This document shows positions 11,091-21,762 of a stretch of DNA of 64,000 nt, piece by piece; positions within the stretch are counted from its first letter, which is position 1; every line of letters begins with the position of its first letter. The translations under genes were made by a program, and so were the position numbers. Below the pieces are notes generated by a model. That model worked only from the letters and a program-made list of their open reading frames with translations, searched no databases and was not told where the DNA came from. Source of the DNA: Larix kaempferi (lineage: Eukaryota > Streptophyta > Pinopsida > Pinales > Pinaceae); NCBI GenBank assembly GCA_027924585.1, contig BSBM01000076.1, positions 9,656,001-9,720,000 on the forward strand, written 5' to 3'.

Positions 11091-11545
11091 CTACTCTTCT
11101 TGCTCCTGCTTCTTTTTCCAAACTTTTGTGGATTTTTTCTTTCGTTTGGCAAGGGTATATTCCTCCCTATTTTTTATAGGAGATTCTACAATGCCACTTC
11201 TACAAAAACATGCTATGTGCCAATAGTTGTTGCACTTATAACATACACCATTGTAATTGAATAAAGGGGCAAATGAATTATAGTTTCTATTTGAGAACCC
11301 ATAAGTACTTATGCCCTTGTTCCACACATAATTATTACATACTCTACAATCTACTTCTTTATGACCAATGCCACTGCTGCAAAAACATGTTATGTCCCAT
11401 AGTTGTTGCACTTATAACATACAACATTGTAATCGAATAAAGGGGCAAATGAATTATAGTTTCTATTTGAGAACCCATAAGTACTTTTGTCTTTGTTCCA
11501 CACATAAATTACATGCTCTACAATCTATTGCTTTATGACCAAAGC
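11091..11545 (-). pseudogene. Element A: second zinc-knuckle region with 177-bp tandem duplication
   Basis: The protein encoded leftward has CYKCNNYWHIACFC, fitting a CX2CX4HX4C knuckle, in a context (YGFSNRNYNSFAPLFNYNGVC) typical of the gag-protease linker in SIRE/Maximus-like copia elements. The DNA segment is present twice with a period of 177 bp (for example 'aaaaacatg' at 11,204 and 11,381), so two knuckle copies occur in series. The duplicated copy is frame-shifted. Confidence 0.75.
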
Positions 11546-11697
11546 AATTGCAAGAAAAACAATAACCAAAGAAGGAGTTTTGGTACCGAGTTGTGCGAGG
11601 CCACTTTGGAGGAAAAAATATTGTGAATTCATCCTTGTTGTCCTTATGAGGAAGGCTAGGTTTCTATGGGACATCATTCTCTTTCTTCATGTTACCT

Positions 11698-12360
11698 TCA
11701 TTTTTTATGGAGCTTTTTTAGAACGTCATCATAACTTTTAGGTTTTTCTTCATTCACCTTTTTTGGTGGCTTTGTAGCCTTAGAGTTCAAATTTTCTTTA
11801 GGAGTCTTTTGATTCTTATCATAACCAAGACCAATCTCAATGAATGGAGGCCTTTGGAAATTGATGATATCATCTAAGATTTCTACGCTCTTTTCAAATT
11901 TCAAGCTTCTATTCTACTAAGAAGTTGACTTCCCCAATTCCTTTCTTAACGAAACAATTTCAAATTCTAACTTTTCATAGAATTCTTCCTTTTCTTTCGC
12001 TGGCTTCTCACCACTTCTATCATTTTTCCCTCTTCAAGTTGAATCCTTGGGTTGATAATGGTGTTTTCTGTTTCTTCAAGACTTTGTGATATTTTCTCTT
12101 TTGAATCATGATCCACCTCTTCATATTTCTATAGCTTCTCCTTTTGTTTCAAATTCTTTTTCTTAAGCTTATTTATTTTTCTTAAGGCACAAATAAGATC
12201 TTATTCAAGATCCACTTCACCATCTATTTTGACATTTTCCTCTTCTTCTGAATCCATTGTGTCTTTACCTGTGTCTTCATTATTCAAGGCATCAATATTT
12301 GTTTTGATTTCCGTAAAGAGAGTTTCTTCTCTAGATCACAATCTAAAATGCTTTCACTAA
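11698..12360 (-). pseudogene. Element A: gag C-terminal coiled-coil spacer
   Basis: Positions 11,904-11,698 encode KFEKSVEILDDIINFQRPPFIEIGLGYDK, close to the 'S..ILD.IL..QR.P..K.GLGYD' stretch found in SIRE-type copia gag proteins, followed by a lysine-rich tail. Farther right (to about 12,360) the minus strand is Glu/Lys/Leu-rich in broken frames, consistent with the coiled coil between the first zinc knuckle and the linker. Confidence 0.65.
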
Positions 12361-12377
12361 TCTCTTCGGACGAGTCA

Positions 12378-12587
12378 CTAACCCCTTTCGAGTAGAGGCT
12401 TACAAGAGTCTTTCTTTTTGTGGTGATGTTTATTCCCTTTCTTTACGTTATCGTCTTCTTCATCATCACTAATTTCATCCTTTGCATATGGACACTTAGC
12501 TGCAGAATGTTCAACTTTCCCACAGTTAAAGCATTTAAAAAGTAGCTTACCTTTGTATTTGCAACATCCCTTTTTGAGTTTTCTCAC
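12378..12587 (-). pseudogene. Element A: gag CCHC zinc knuckle
   Basis: The frame encodes KLLFKCFNCGKVEHSAAKCPYAK, where CFNCGKVEHSAAKC is an intact CX2CX4HX4C RNA-binding knuckle (about 12,500-12,535). An acidic stretch (DEISDDEEDD) and a basic histidine-rich tail follow, as in SIRE-type copia gag. It continues from the gag core to its right. Confidence 0.85.
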
Positions 12588-12631
12588 AAAATGTGCTTCC
12601 TCTATGTTTGATTCACAGTTGGAACAATCAC

Positions 12632-13330
12632 TTAATTATGTTTTTTGATATTCGTCTTCTTTGATGCTTTGAAAGTTGCTTCTTTCTTTGATGGCTTTTC
12701 TTTTTCAATCCTCATTTCATATGTAGTGAGAATCCCGTGCAATTCATCCATTGTCAATTTATCAAGATCCTTTATTCCTTCAATAACATAAACTTTGGCA
12801 TTAAATATTAAGGGGAGTGATCTTAACACCTTTTTTCATTGAATCTTCAACCTTTTCACTAAGTCCCTCTACTGGTGTTGACAATCTCATTCGCATGGAG
12901 GAGATATGATGCAACATTCTCTTCGTCTTACATTTTTAGATTCTCGGAAAATCCTCTATGAGTTTGGAGTTTTTCCTTCTTAACATTGTCATTGTCTTCA
13001 TAGATATTTTGAAGCTTGTCCCAAATTTCTTTTGTTGATTCACATTGCACCACCTTGACAAAGTCAATTTTTGATAGATCGAACAAGATGACATTCATGG
13101 ATTTCGCGTTATTTTCGTTATGCTTCTACCTAGTTGCATCTGTTGGTGGAGTTGTTGGGGTTGTATAACTAGTCACAACTGATTCCAATATATCAAACCC
13201 AATAGCCATTAGACATGTTCGCATAATTATGCTCCAGAATTCCTAGTTTTTTTCCTCAAACAATGGAGCTCTATTTGTGGAGAAACCTTTCTAACTGCCA
13301 TGTGTGCTACCTGTAACCAACTGAGTTGCA
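12632..13330 (-). pseudogene. Element A: gag core (UBN2-type)
   Basis: Leftward translation from about 13,330 gives a recognisable copia gag interrupted by stops. It runs NRAPLFEEKN..FW, a degraded LMAIGFDILESV, then SKIDFVKVVQCESTKEIWDKLQNIYE, KEKLQTHRGFSENLKM, EENVASYLLHANEIVN and MLRSLPLIFNAKVYVIEGIKDLDKLTMDELHGILTTYEMR. 'EIWDKL..IYE' and 'LTMDEL.G.L..YE' are hallmark phrases of the family. Several nonsense codons are present. It marks the 5' coding end of element A. Confidence 0.85.
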
Positions 13331-13366
13331 CTTCAGTTGGATTGGACTTCCAGAGAGCCGCCAATG

Positions 13367-13700
13367 TTGCACAAATATTTGTGCATATCAGTGTTCAGAA
13401 GTTCCAAATTAGGCCTTGCAGGGCCTCCTTTTAATTTTTGTAATACATGTCCATGCCCCACGGGGTTTGTAATAAAGTGTGCTAGCATGGTGGTCTTTTG
13501 AGTGACTCGGTTCCCTAGGACTTGACAACCAAAGAAGGTATTCCAAGGAGTTTTTTCCCTTGTCAATTACGCTTTGCCTTTAACTGATTATAATTGATGA
13601 GTTTTTCACCTACACCTCCAAAGCTGGAATGCCTAAAGTGGTGGTTAGGCCTTGGGGGGTTATTGGTGTCCATTTTTCAACATATATAAACATGCTAGAC
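13367..13700 (-). repeat. Probable 5' LTR end of element A
   Basis: Just upstream of the gag start (minus sense) the sequence ...GTGCAACA followed by TTGGCGGCTCTC looks like an LTR end (CA) next to a primer-type site. On the plus strand the LTR would begin TGTTGCACAAATATTTG at about 13,367. The outer boundary was not found and the matching LTR would lie left of the window, so this is tentative. Confidence 0.35.
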
Positions 13701-16700
13701 ACTAAAAATAGGTCCCTAGGTGGTTATTTCAAATTTTATTTTTATTTTTATTTTCGCGGCCGTGGACAATTTTTTTTGGTTTTATTAAAAAATTAATTTT
13801 TCAATTAATTAAACCATTTTTCCTATGGTTTAATTGAAAATCTTCAAAATGTAATAATTAAGTGGCCTATGGGTGGAATTTGACAATGGGATGCTCGTTT
13901 TCTAAGCCAGAGCACCCATTTAACTCATAAACCCACTTTTCCTAAGTTTTGAGTAAGTATTTATCTCAAAAAATGATATTTACTCAAAATTATAAAAAAA
14001 GACAAAATAAATGTAAAAAAAAAGACATATTAAAGAATAAAAGGACAAGTTCCTAAAACAGTGGGATTGGTCCAGAGTTGAACTAAAGCCTTTGCAAAAC
14101 CAACACTGAGTTATCTGAGCTTCGAAACATATTGATCGAATCTATTCAATCAAGATCCAATTAGCATTCAGTGAAGGAGTTCACCCTCCTCTTGCAGGAG
14201 GCGACTTTCTTAGGTGGAAGATGGTGGTTGGAGGTGATAAGATCAAGGAAGAGGGTGTGCCTACCTCTTGAGAGGTGGTGCATCCCTCATAAGTTAAACT
14301 CCCCATCACTCATAGCTCAAACTCCAAGCTTTCAGTTAACTTGTCAATCAGGAATGCGCCCTCTCTCTTGGGATTTGCGCCCCCCTCTGCATGGTTTGTG
14401 CTATTTAAGCAAGGCTTTGGTCCATTGTTCAGGGTGAAGGTGGAACCTTTGCTCTTATTTTGTTTGTAATATTTTTTTGAGAATTGGAATAAGAAGAAAT
14501 GCTTTGGAGGCTAATGCATTGTGTTATTGACCATTGTGTAGATGTCCGAGGCTCTTGATCCATTGCGGTAAACTGTCATTTTACAATTGTGTTCATTGTT
14601 GGAGTTTTATTGACCTTTGAAGAGAATATACATTCTAGAAGGGTAAGAAGTAATATTTTACAATTTATTTCTTATTGAATAACCATTTAAGATGCTTTGA
14701 AATTTGTAAATTCTTGTTTGAATGAGCAATTCTTTATAAGTGTTCTATGTGGCGAAGCATCGATACTTTAAACTCGCTTGTGCAAGTTGTTGTGGGTGTT
14801 TACAGGTTATCTAAGCTGGAGGATTGTAGCAAGCGTGCTAGCATTGCTACCTCTCAAGCACATTCAAAAAAGGAGCTTCGTCCCTCTCAATCCCACTACC
14901 AAGGAGACTCCATTCGCCCAACTTCTCTTCTGTTCTCTGGGTTCTATCTTTCTACCTCAAACTCATTACTCTATTTTGGTTACTTTGTGTTTTGTATTCA
15001 GATCTAGAATTATTGCAACATCTAGAATAGATTTAATATTTGCTCATTAGATTTTAGATTTTAATCTTCAAAATTTCTTATTTAGATCTAGTGAAGCAAC
15101 TCTTCCTTTACAAGGTTCATCTTTATAAAAATCTAAGGTCTTGTTAGGTGGGCTTTTCTTGTGTTAAAGATTTCATTTGACTGATTGGAGAGTCTTGTAT
15201 TGGCTGCCCTAAAAGATCAATCCAAGATCCCAAGAAACGAACTTTCTAGTTCGTGTTCTTGGTTCATTTTTGTTTAGTTCATTTAACTAGTTTTCATAGA
15301 ATTTTTGTGCAAATTTTGTAAGTGTGGCCAAATCATTTTCTAAGCATTTTTGGCCATTTTATAACAATATTTGTTCGATGGAATTTTTTGCATTATTAGC
15401 AGGTTTCACTTTAAAAGTAATAAAAAACTTGATTTAGGAGCGCTTCAGAGATCATCTAGAAAGCCCTTTCTATATGCTAGTTTGTTTAGATTTTTTTATA
15501 CCAATTTGTAGTATTACCGGAAACACTCTTAAAGTGTTTTTGGCTTCTTGTCTTAATAAACTAAGCTCGTTGGTTTTTGTTGCATGCTCAACAGGTTTGG
15601 ACATTTAAAGTTTAATAAATTTGGATTTGAGAGTATCCTGGACCATTTGGAGAACGCTCTTCGGGCACCTTTACTCTCCATCTATTATTGTAAACTGTCT
15701 TGTTCCCTAGTGATAAAGGGAAATCAGTAGTTCTCTTCAAGTCTTGAATGTAATCAAAGAATAAAAAGATCTCAGCAGGCTATTCCAGTGCCTGCCCCCC
15801 ATCCCCCCAGGGGGGATTCGCATTTTTTTTATTTTTTCGTTTTTTTTTAATTTTTTGTTGTTGTTTTAGATTAGTTTCATTAAGTTCTTAGTAATTAAAT
15901 AACATCCCTAAAGCACACAAACGTCCTCAAAGGAAGTTTTTTTTAAGCGATCCATCTATTTCGTGGGTTGTGCTTCAACTACAAACAATTGTTCATAAAA
16001 TTAACTTAATAATTTTTCCCCTTGCTTTCCCGAAGTTTTGCACCATCCTGTGGTGTGTGGAAAAGACTCTTGGGGCTTAGTGTAGTTTAACAATCCACTT
16101 CACACATTTTAATAAAATCAACCAACGCTCAAAACCTGAAGTATGCTCTTGACCATTGCAGCCGAGTTTGAATAGTTGGGTCAATCATAAAATGGTATAG
16201 AGCAACTAGTTTTAATAGGAAAATCCAATTAAACATAACTTTAAGAACTCGAGAGGTTGCGTGGGTGTACACCATAGATTCAGAAGGCTATTGTAAGCAG
16301 GTTATGCCTCGCCTTGTTGGACACTTGGTTAAGCCGCTATAGCATTCAATTCAAGAGGTTAGGTTTCTTTGGGACAAACCAAGAATTAACCCACTCCCAT
16401 AATACCCATTAATAATTTTTAAATATACAACAAGCCTCTTGCAATACTTTCACGACAAAACACCACAATCACTTTTCGCACTCATATTCTCGACACTGGT
16501 CTTCATTTTTCTTTGTTTAAATTCAAATTATAAAATGTCATGAATGCATCTTTATACTATGTGTTGTGTTAAACCAATATTATGTGTTGTGTTAAATCAA
16601 ATTGAAATTGCAAATTGTGCTTAGTCGTATTATTTTCCATTTCATCACTTAACTCCTAGATTAGCTTTTACTTTTTTTTGTAGTTTAAAAGCCTTAGAAT

Positions 16701-16912
16701 ATTTTTACAGAGACCACCGCCATTGGCTTTGCTAAGAGTAAGCCTAAACGGAGGATTCAAGTAATCAGGTGACAACACTTGACTCTCACTTGCCCCCAAG
16801 GACACACCGAGCGGTTTAAAGGTTTCCTGCTGCGTCCCCCTCAGGTGTGTATTAGGTGGCAACACTCCCGAGATCTACCTTCCAATGGTTAGACTGTTTT
16901 TGAAGGGACCTA
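13700..16912. other. Non-coding, LTR-like retroelement debris
   Basis: No coding region is supported. The plus strand at 14,170-14,700 has features of an LTR/leader (TATA-like ctatttaagc near 14,400, then GT-rich leader text). Near 15,790-15,810 a C-then-G rich inverted run (cccccatccccccaggggggat) stands out. Open frames here are short and unlike any family I know. Most of the block is probably a decayed non-autonomous element. Confidence 0.4.
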
Positions 16913-16923
16913 CTTTGATACCA
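16913..16923 (-). other. Primer-binding site TGGTATCAAAG
   Basis: On the minus strand these bases read TGGTATCAAAG, close to the initiator-Met site TGGTATCAGAG, two bases from the LTR boundary at 16,926. Confidence 0.7.
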
Positions 16924-16925
16924 AT

Positions 16926-17900
16926 TGTTGAGCACACACTAATACTAGGAGGAGGATGTGAATTAGTATAAGACAAACGTTTACTTATTTAAATTAAGTC
17001 ACAACAATAAAACAATAACACATAAGATCTATCAATTACAGAACATGGAACACAAGATTTATGTGGAAACCCTTTCAAGAGAAGACCACAACAAATTCTT
17101 TTTACAACTCTTCGTAGGCATCAGCCTACTATTACAAATATTCGTAGGCACCAACCTACTTGAGACACTAATCCCCACTGATACAAATTCTTGAAGGCAC
17201 CAACCTAATCTTATAGATCTTTGTAGGCACTAACCTACTAGAGACACCAATCCCCACCACTAAGCACCAACTTAGCAAAAGACACCAATCTCTGCATTTG
17301 AGTGGGAACCAACCCATAGTTACAACTCTTGTTTTCTTGAATATGACTTCTTCAAATAATCATTGATATTTCCTTCGCCATTCTACTTGTATCTTCTTCA
17401 CTTCATATATCTTCTTGAGAGGTTCCGCTTATTATAGGATAATCTTGCTTTCCACCCACACTCGTTTGCCTTCAATTCTTGTTGAAATTATATTTATTTG
17501 AGAACTTTCATGAAGAGTTGTGTCTATTTGAAAAGATACATTAACCTTTGAGTAAATAATTAATTTCTTTTTATTCACCCAAATTTGGCTTATCTCCTAG
17601 AAAATAGGAATTTACCAATGAGCCCATGGTTTTGGAAACTTGCGGTATTTTCCCATGGTATTACATATAAGGGAATTATTTTTTTATTCTCCCAAAGCCG
17701 CCTCATTTCCTAGAAAATAGAATTTATCAATGAGCCCATGATTTTGGAAACCCATGGTATTTTTCCATTGGATTACATACAGGAAAAATAATTATGCATG
17801 CACTCAACATAATCAACATCATCATTCCAAGTCATGAATATGTGGTTTAACTCTCTCCACATATGCATATTTAAATAATAAATATTATGTTGATTCAATC
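16926..17900 (-). repeat. LTR of a minus-strand copia element (outer end uncertain)
   Basis: The plus strand starts TGTTGAGCACACACTAATAC right next to a minus-strand primer site, so this is the 5' LTR of a leftward copia element. Within it, 17,105-17,290 has three or four diverged units of 'cgtaggcaccaacctact...gagacaccaatcccca'. No gag follows on the left and no partner LTR was found, so it may be an LTR stranded by deletion. The right boundary is a guess. Confidence 0.55.
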
Positions 17901-18690
17901 CAACGTTTGATTTCCTTTGACGTCAATGACAATATTGCTGACAGTTTAGTGCTGATATAAGTGTCTTTAGCTACTCCTGATTTGAGTGTTTTTTATGATG
18001 TGGCGAAGTTTGGTTTCATGAATCCACAACTAATCATAATAAGGGCTTAGTTGGAGCCTTTTGTGATTGAATCAAGTTCCTGGGTCATGGCTTCATCATG
18101 CCTTTTCATAATAGCTAAGAGTACTCTTTTAAAATCGTAGGAATGAAGGTTGCTCGAGAAAAAATCTCATTCCACCATTGGATCCACCTTGTGGCTGCCT
18201 CCGCTGAGGAATCAGATTCCAAATGCAACAGATATGATTTGAACACTGGCATGGGAGAGTCTTTAAGGTACTAGGACCTTGAAATACGCGACATTTAAAC
18301 CCCCATATGATGGCAAAGACAATTAGTTGATTCTCTGAGAGAGAGGCTTCTACCACGTCTTGATTTGGTCTAAAACCTTGACAATCAAAGTAAAAAATGA
18401 CTTGGTCCAAAAGCATGGCTCTATCAAACCATTTTAGGAGCCATTCCTTGCCTTTCCTAAAGTTAAATCATGTCTACATTCTTCTAATTGAAGCAATGAA
18501 TTCTTTTGACCATTCATATTCAGCATGTGTTTGTAAGACCTATGATATTCCACAATAAAACTTTCATGTGGCTCGAGAAAAGTAAATTGCATCCTCAGCT
18601 TCATTCGTATCCATTCCATCTACCTTACACAAGGTCCCAAACTCGTTGGGGATTGAATTGTATGTGGATGGGAAGAAGTTATTCAACATA
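17901..18690. other. No recognised gene
   Basis: Two minus-strand open frames (18,416-18,129 and 18,619-18,434) read smoothly (for example MQFTFLEPHESFIVEYHRSY) and faintly recall retroelement gag helices, but neither carries a motif I can name. Treated as unassigned sequence. Confidence 0.3.
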
Positions 18691-18695
18691 CTGGG

Positions 18696-18950
18696 CTTTC
18701 TAGCTTAAACTTTATCTTATGGGGAGGAGGCTTTCTAGCTTAAACTTTTTCTTATGGGGAGGGCGCTTTCTAGCTTAAACTTTATCTTATGGGGAGGGTT
18801 TTTTAGGTGGGAATTCAATATAGGTGATGGATATCTGGCTCTCCTATTAGCATTTGGATGGATTTCTACCTTATGGGGAGGGTTTTTTAGGTGGGAATTC
18901 AATAGAGGTGATGGAGATCTTTCTCTCCTATTATTATTTGGATGGGGTTG
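18696..18950. repeat. Two adjacent tandem repeats (35 bp x3, 84 bp x2)
   Basis: 'ctttctagcttaaact' recurs at 18,696, 18,731 and 18,766 (35-bp period). From 18,786 an 84-bp unit starting 'cttatggggagggtttttt' is repeated at 18,870. The two arrays share the 'cttatggggaggg' phrase, so the second grew out of the first. Open frames across them are repeat artefacts. Confidence 0.9.
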
Positions 18951-19940
18951 GAAACCCTCAGAGCTCGTGGCTTCACCCTCGGGCATTGCCTGTGAAGCTT
19001 AGATGTGGTTTTTTTATTTGGGCATGCCAAGTTAGAGTTGATAGACAGGTTTACGCAGTGCTTTAGGAGCCATATTGATGGAGGAGCATCTCGGTGCTTT
19101 GGAAATCCTGCACCCAAAAACATTTGCTTTCAGTTTTATGTTTTATTTTTAGTTTTTCCAGATTTTCATCACATAGATAGTGGTCCAATATTTTTATTGG
19201 TGCTCTCTCATACCTTGGAATCGGATGTTAAATTTTAAATTATGTTGCAAATTATATCTTATTCCACCTCCACACCAAATTTCAAAAGGAGATATGGAGT
19301 TCAAACCCTGTTCCCAAGCCTAGAACCAGTGTGTAGAGAAATTCCTGCACATAGGATGGCTTAGTATTTTGATCAATTGATGCATGCTCATTTCTGGAAA
19401 TCAAGGTCTGAAATTTGGATAAGATGTTAAGGACACATATTTCTACAAGTTCACAGATTTTGAGTGAAAGTTGATTCTACCGAAGTGTCCAAACCCAACA
19501 AGCATTAAGTTCTATATTTTATTTTTTATTTTTGTTGATAGAGGATTAGTATTTTGATTGGTGCACTTTCATAATTTGGAGTTGAGGTCTAGAATTGGGA
19601 TATGTTTTAGGACATTACTTTATCTGCTCACCAAATTTCATAAAAAAAATTGTTAAGTGCCGCATTGAAGCTGTGTCTTGTTTACAGACCGCGCACTGAA
19701 TTTTCCAGAAACAAGTGCTCAATATTTTGACTTGCGCATGGTCAATATTTAGAGTTAGGGTCTGAAATTTTTATATGTTGTTGGGGGACATAATTTTTTT
19801 CCTTTCCTCCAAATTTATTTAAAAAATATTTAGCTCAAGGGGTATAATTAATTCAATCACAAAGCACCACAAAAAAGGACAAAGTTTGAAATTATTAATG
19901 ATTTATTAATCGTAGAAGTGTTTGAGTTGCCAAGGAAATG
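18951..19940. other. No gene seen
   Basis: AT-rich sequence with several partly repeated sentences ('gtatttgattggtgcactttcat...ggtctgaaatt'), suggesting an old degenerate repeat with a period of a few hundred bases. No coding or RNA feature is supported. Confidence 0.4.
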
Positions 19941-19949
19941 AAAAGACTT

Positions 19950-20290
19950 GGAAACCAAATAGTTATTACCCCATAGCTTAAATACTTGAGTGTTTGATGT
20001 AATATGGGCCTTTGTGACTTGGGAACCGAATAGTTATGACCCCATAGTTTAAATACCTGAGTGTTTGATGTAATATGGTCCTTTGTTTCTCCATTATTTG
20101 TAAGAGAGGCTTGAGAGCACTAGCCATTGGATTCTAATAAAACTCTTATGAATTAGTTGGAAGTTTCTTTGTGTATTCAAGTTAATTTTCTATAGGATGT
20201 GTATTGAATTTTATTCTCTGTTGAGTGTATCTAATTGTGCTTCTGTTTTGTGACTTTGATTTGCACAATGGGTTGCTTTCTTATACGTCA
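19950..20290 (+). repeat. Copia LTR end with internal duplication
   Basis: The segment ends ...TACGTCA two bases before a primer site (TGGTATTAGAGC), as a 5' LTR should. It contains a duplication of about 67 bp (accgaatagttatgacccc...gatgtaatatgg at about 19,953 and 20,026). The left boundary was not identified. Confidence 0.5.
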
Positions 20291-20462
20291 AGTGGTATTA
20301 GAGCTTCCATTGTGTGAATCTGATTGTAGCCCTCACTGCATCAAGTTGTATCAGATATTTCGTTGTGTGACTTTGATTGCAACCCCCACTACATCAAGTG
20401 GTATCAGAGCCTTCCGTTGTGTGACTTTGATTTCAACCCCCACTACACTAAGTGGGGCATAG
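20239..20462 (+). repeat. Primer-site region repeated about four times
   Basis: A 53-54 bp unit combining 'ttgtgtgactttgattgcaaccccc' and the primer site recurs. Primer-site versions are TGGTATTAGAGC (20,293), TTGTATCAGAT (20,346), the consensus TGGTATCAGAGCC (20,399) and a decayed TGGGGCAT (20,453). The sequence to the right is leader-like with no intact gag. Confidence 0.85.
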
Positions 20463-21738
20463 TTGGTAACAAAATGCTAGGAGTAGTAGAAGAGTAAAGA
20501 CACCCGGGAAAGTACAAGATGCTGAAAATATGTTGTTGAAGATAAAGAAGATGTTAATTAAAGAGGGGAGGAGCAGATTGCAAATCTACCAATGAAGGTG
20601 AAGATATCTGCAAGTGGATGTGTTGCAGACCGTGTAATATTATGTGTGAAGAGGATGACTGCTAAAGGTATGTCTCTGAGAAAGTTGTGATATTGATAGT
20701 AGAAGGAAGTTGTCTGGTTTATTGAACAGAGAGATGTAACACCACGAACAAAGAAGACTCTATGCTATGTAGTTTCGAGCAAGAGAGATTGGCTACATTG
20801 TAGGCATCTGTGTAGGATGCAAGGGAATGCAGTTGCAATGTCTTTGAGAAGACATGGCTCAAGTTGGTAATTGAGACTTTGATAAGCACATGTGATAGTG
20901 CTTAGAAATGATGATGAGATGGTGATGAAGAAAGAGAGAAAATATGACATTAGTAACAAGCGATGATATTACATTAGATGTAACAGTGGAATAGGATGCA
21001 AATAGAAAATGTTGACTCATAATTGTTAAACGTTGTGATGTATTTCAAGTTGAAGAAAGCAACAATTTGCTTGAAGAAGTGCAAAAGCAAGATAGACAAA
21101 AGATGTAGCAAGAATGTTCCCGTTATCACACAACTTGTAGTTGCCCCTAAAGGTGATCCTATCTAGGATGGTAGAGGTGCTAGGAAAATAAAGGGGTGAC
21201 CCAAGAGGGCCTTGATTCCCAAGGATGATTGGTTGTCATGCCAATCGAGGCACTCTTCACTTTAGATCAAGCCAACACACGATCAAGGGGGAGACCCTTA
21301 CTATGCAATGAGGGATAGCGAATCAACACAAGGCACTCTAAAGGTTACGAATGATGCACAAGAGTAGATCTTGGTGGTTAAAATCTAGATCTAGGGAATC
21401 GTAGTAGCTTATGAGAGTTACGAGTAGGTTGAGGAGACTTAGGAAAGATAGAGATTATCAACCATGGAATAAATGTACCACCATGAGTTTAGGAAAGTAG
21501 ATCTAGATAGATCTAGCTCATATGAAGAATACCCAAGTTGGATCTACCTAGGGTTTAAGCAAATGAGGCCAAAGTGGACCCAAAATAGAAGATCCGGATG
21601 TTAGATGACTAGATCTAGGTGCTTGAAGAATAGATCTATGAAATTCAGGGGGGTTCAAGCATACCTAACTGATAGATCTGAAAAAAGGACCAAAGACCTA
21701 AGGAGGGCGTCCCACCTAGAGATTACTAGTGCTAGATC

Positions 21739-21762
21739 GGGGGGGGGGGGGGGGGGGGGGGG
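21739..21762 (+). repeat. Run of 24 G
   Basis: Uninterrupted G24 after 'gctagatc'. It could fold as a G-quadruplex; its exact length is unreliable in most sequencing methods. Confidence 0.8.

Noticed and set aside
21739-21762. G24 run as a functional quadruplex promoter element
   Set aside because: No gene nearby and the run length may be a sequencing artefact.
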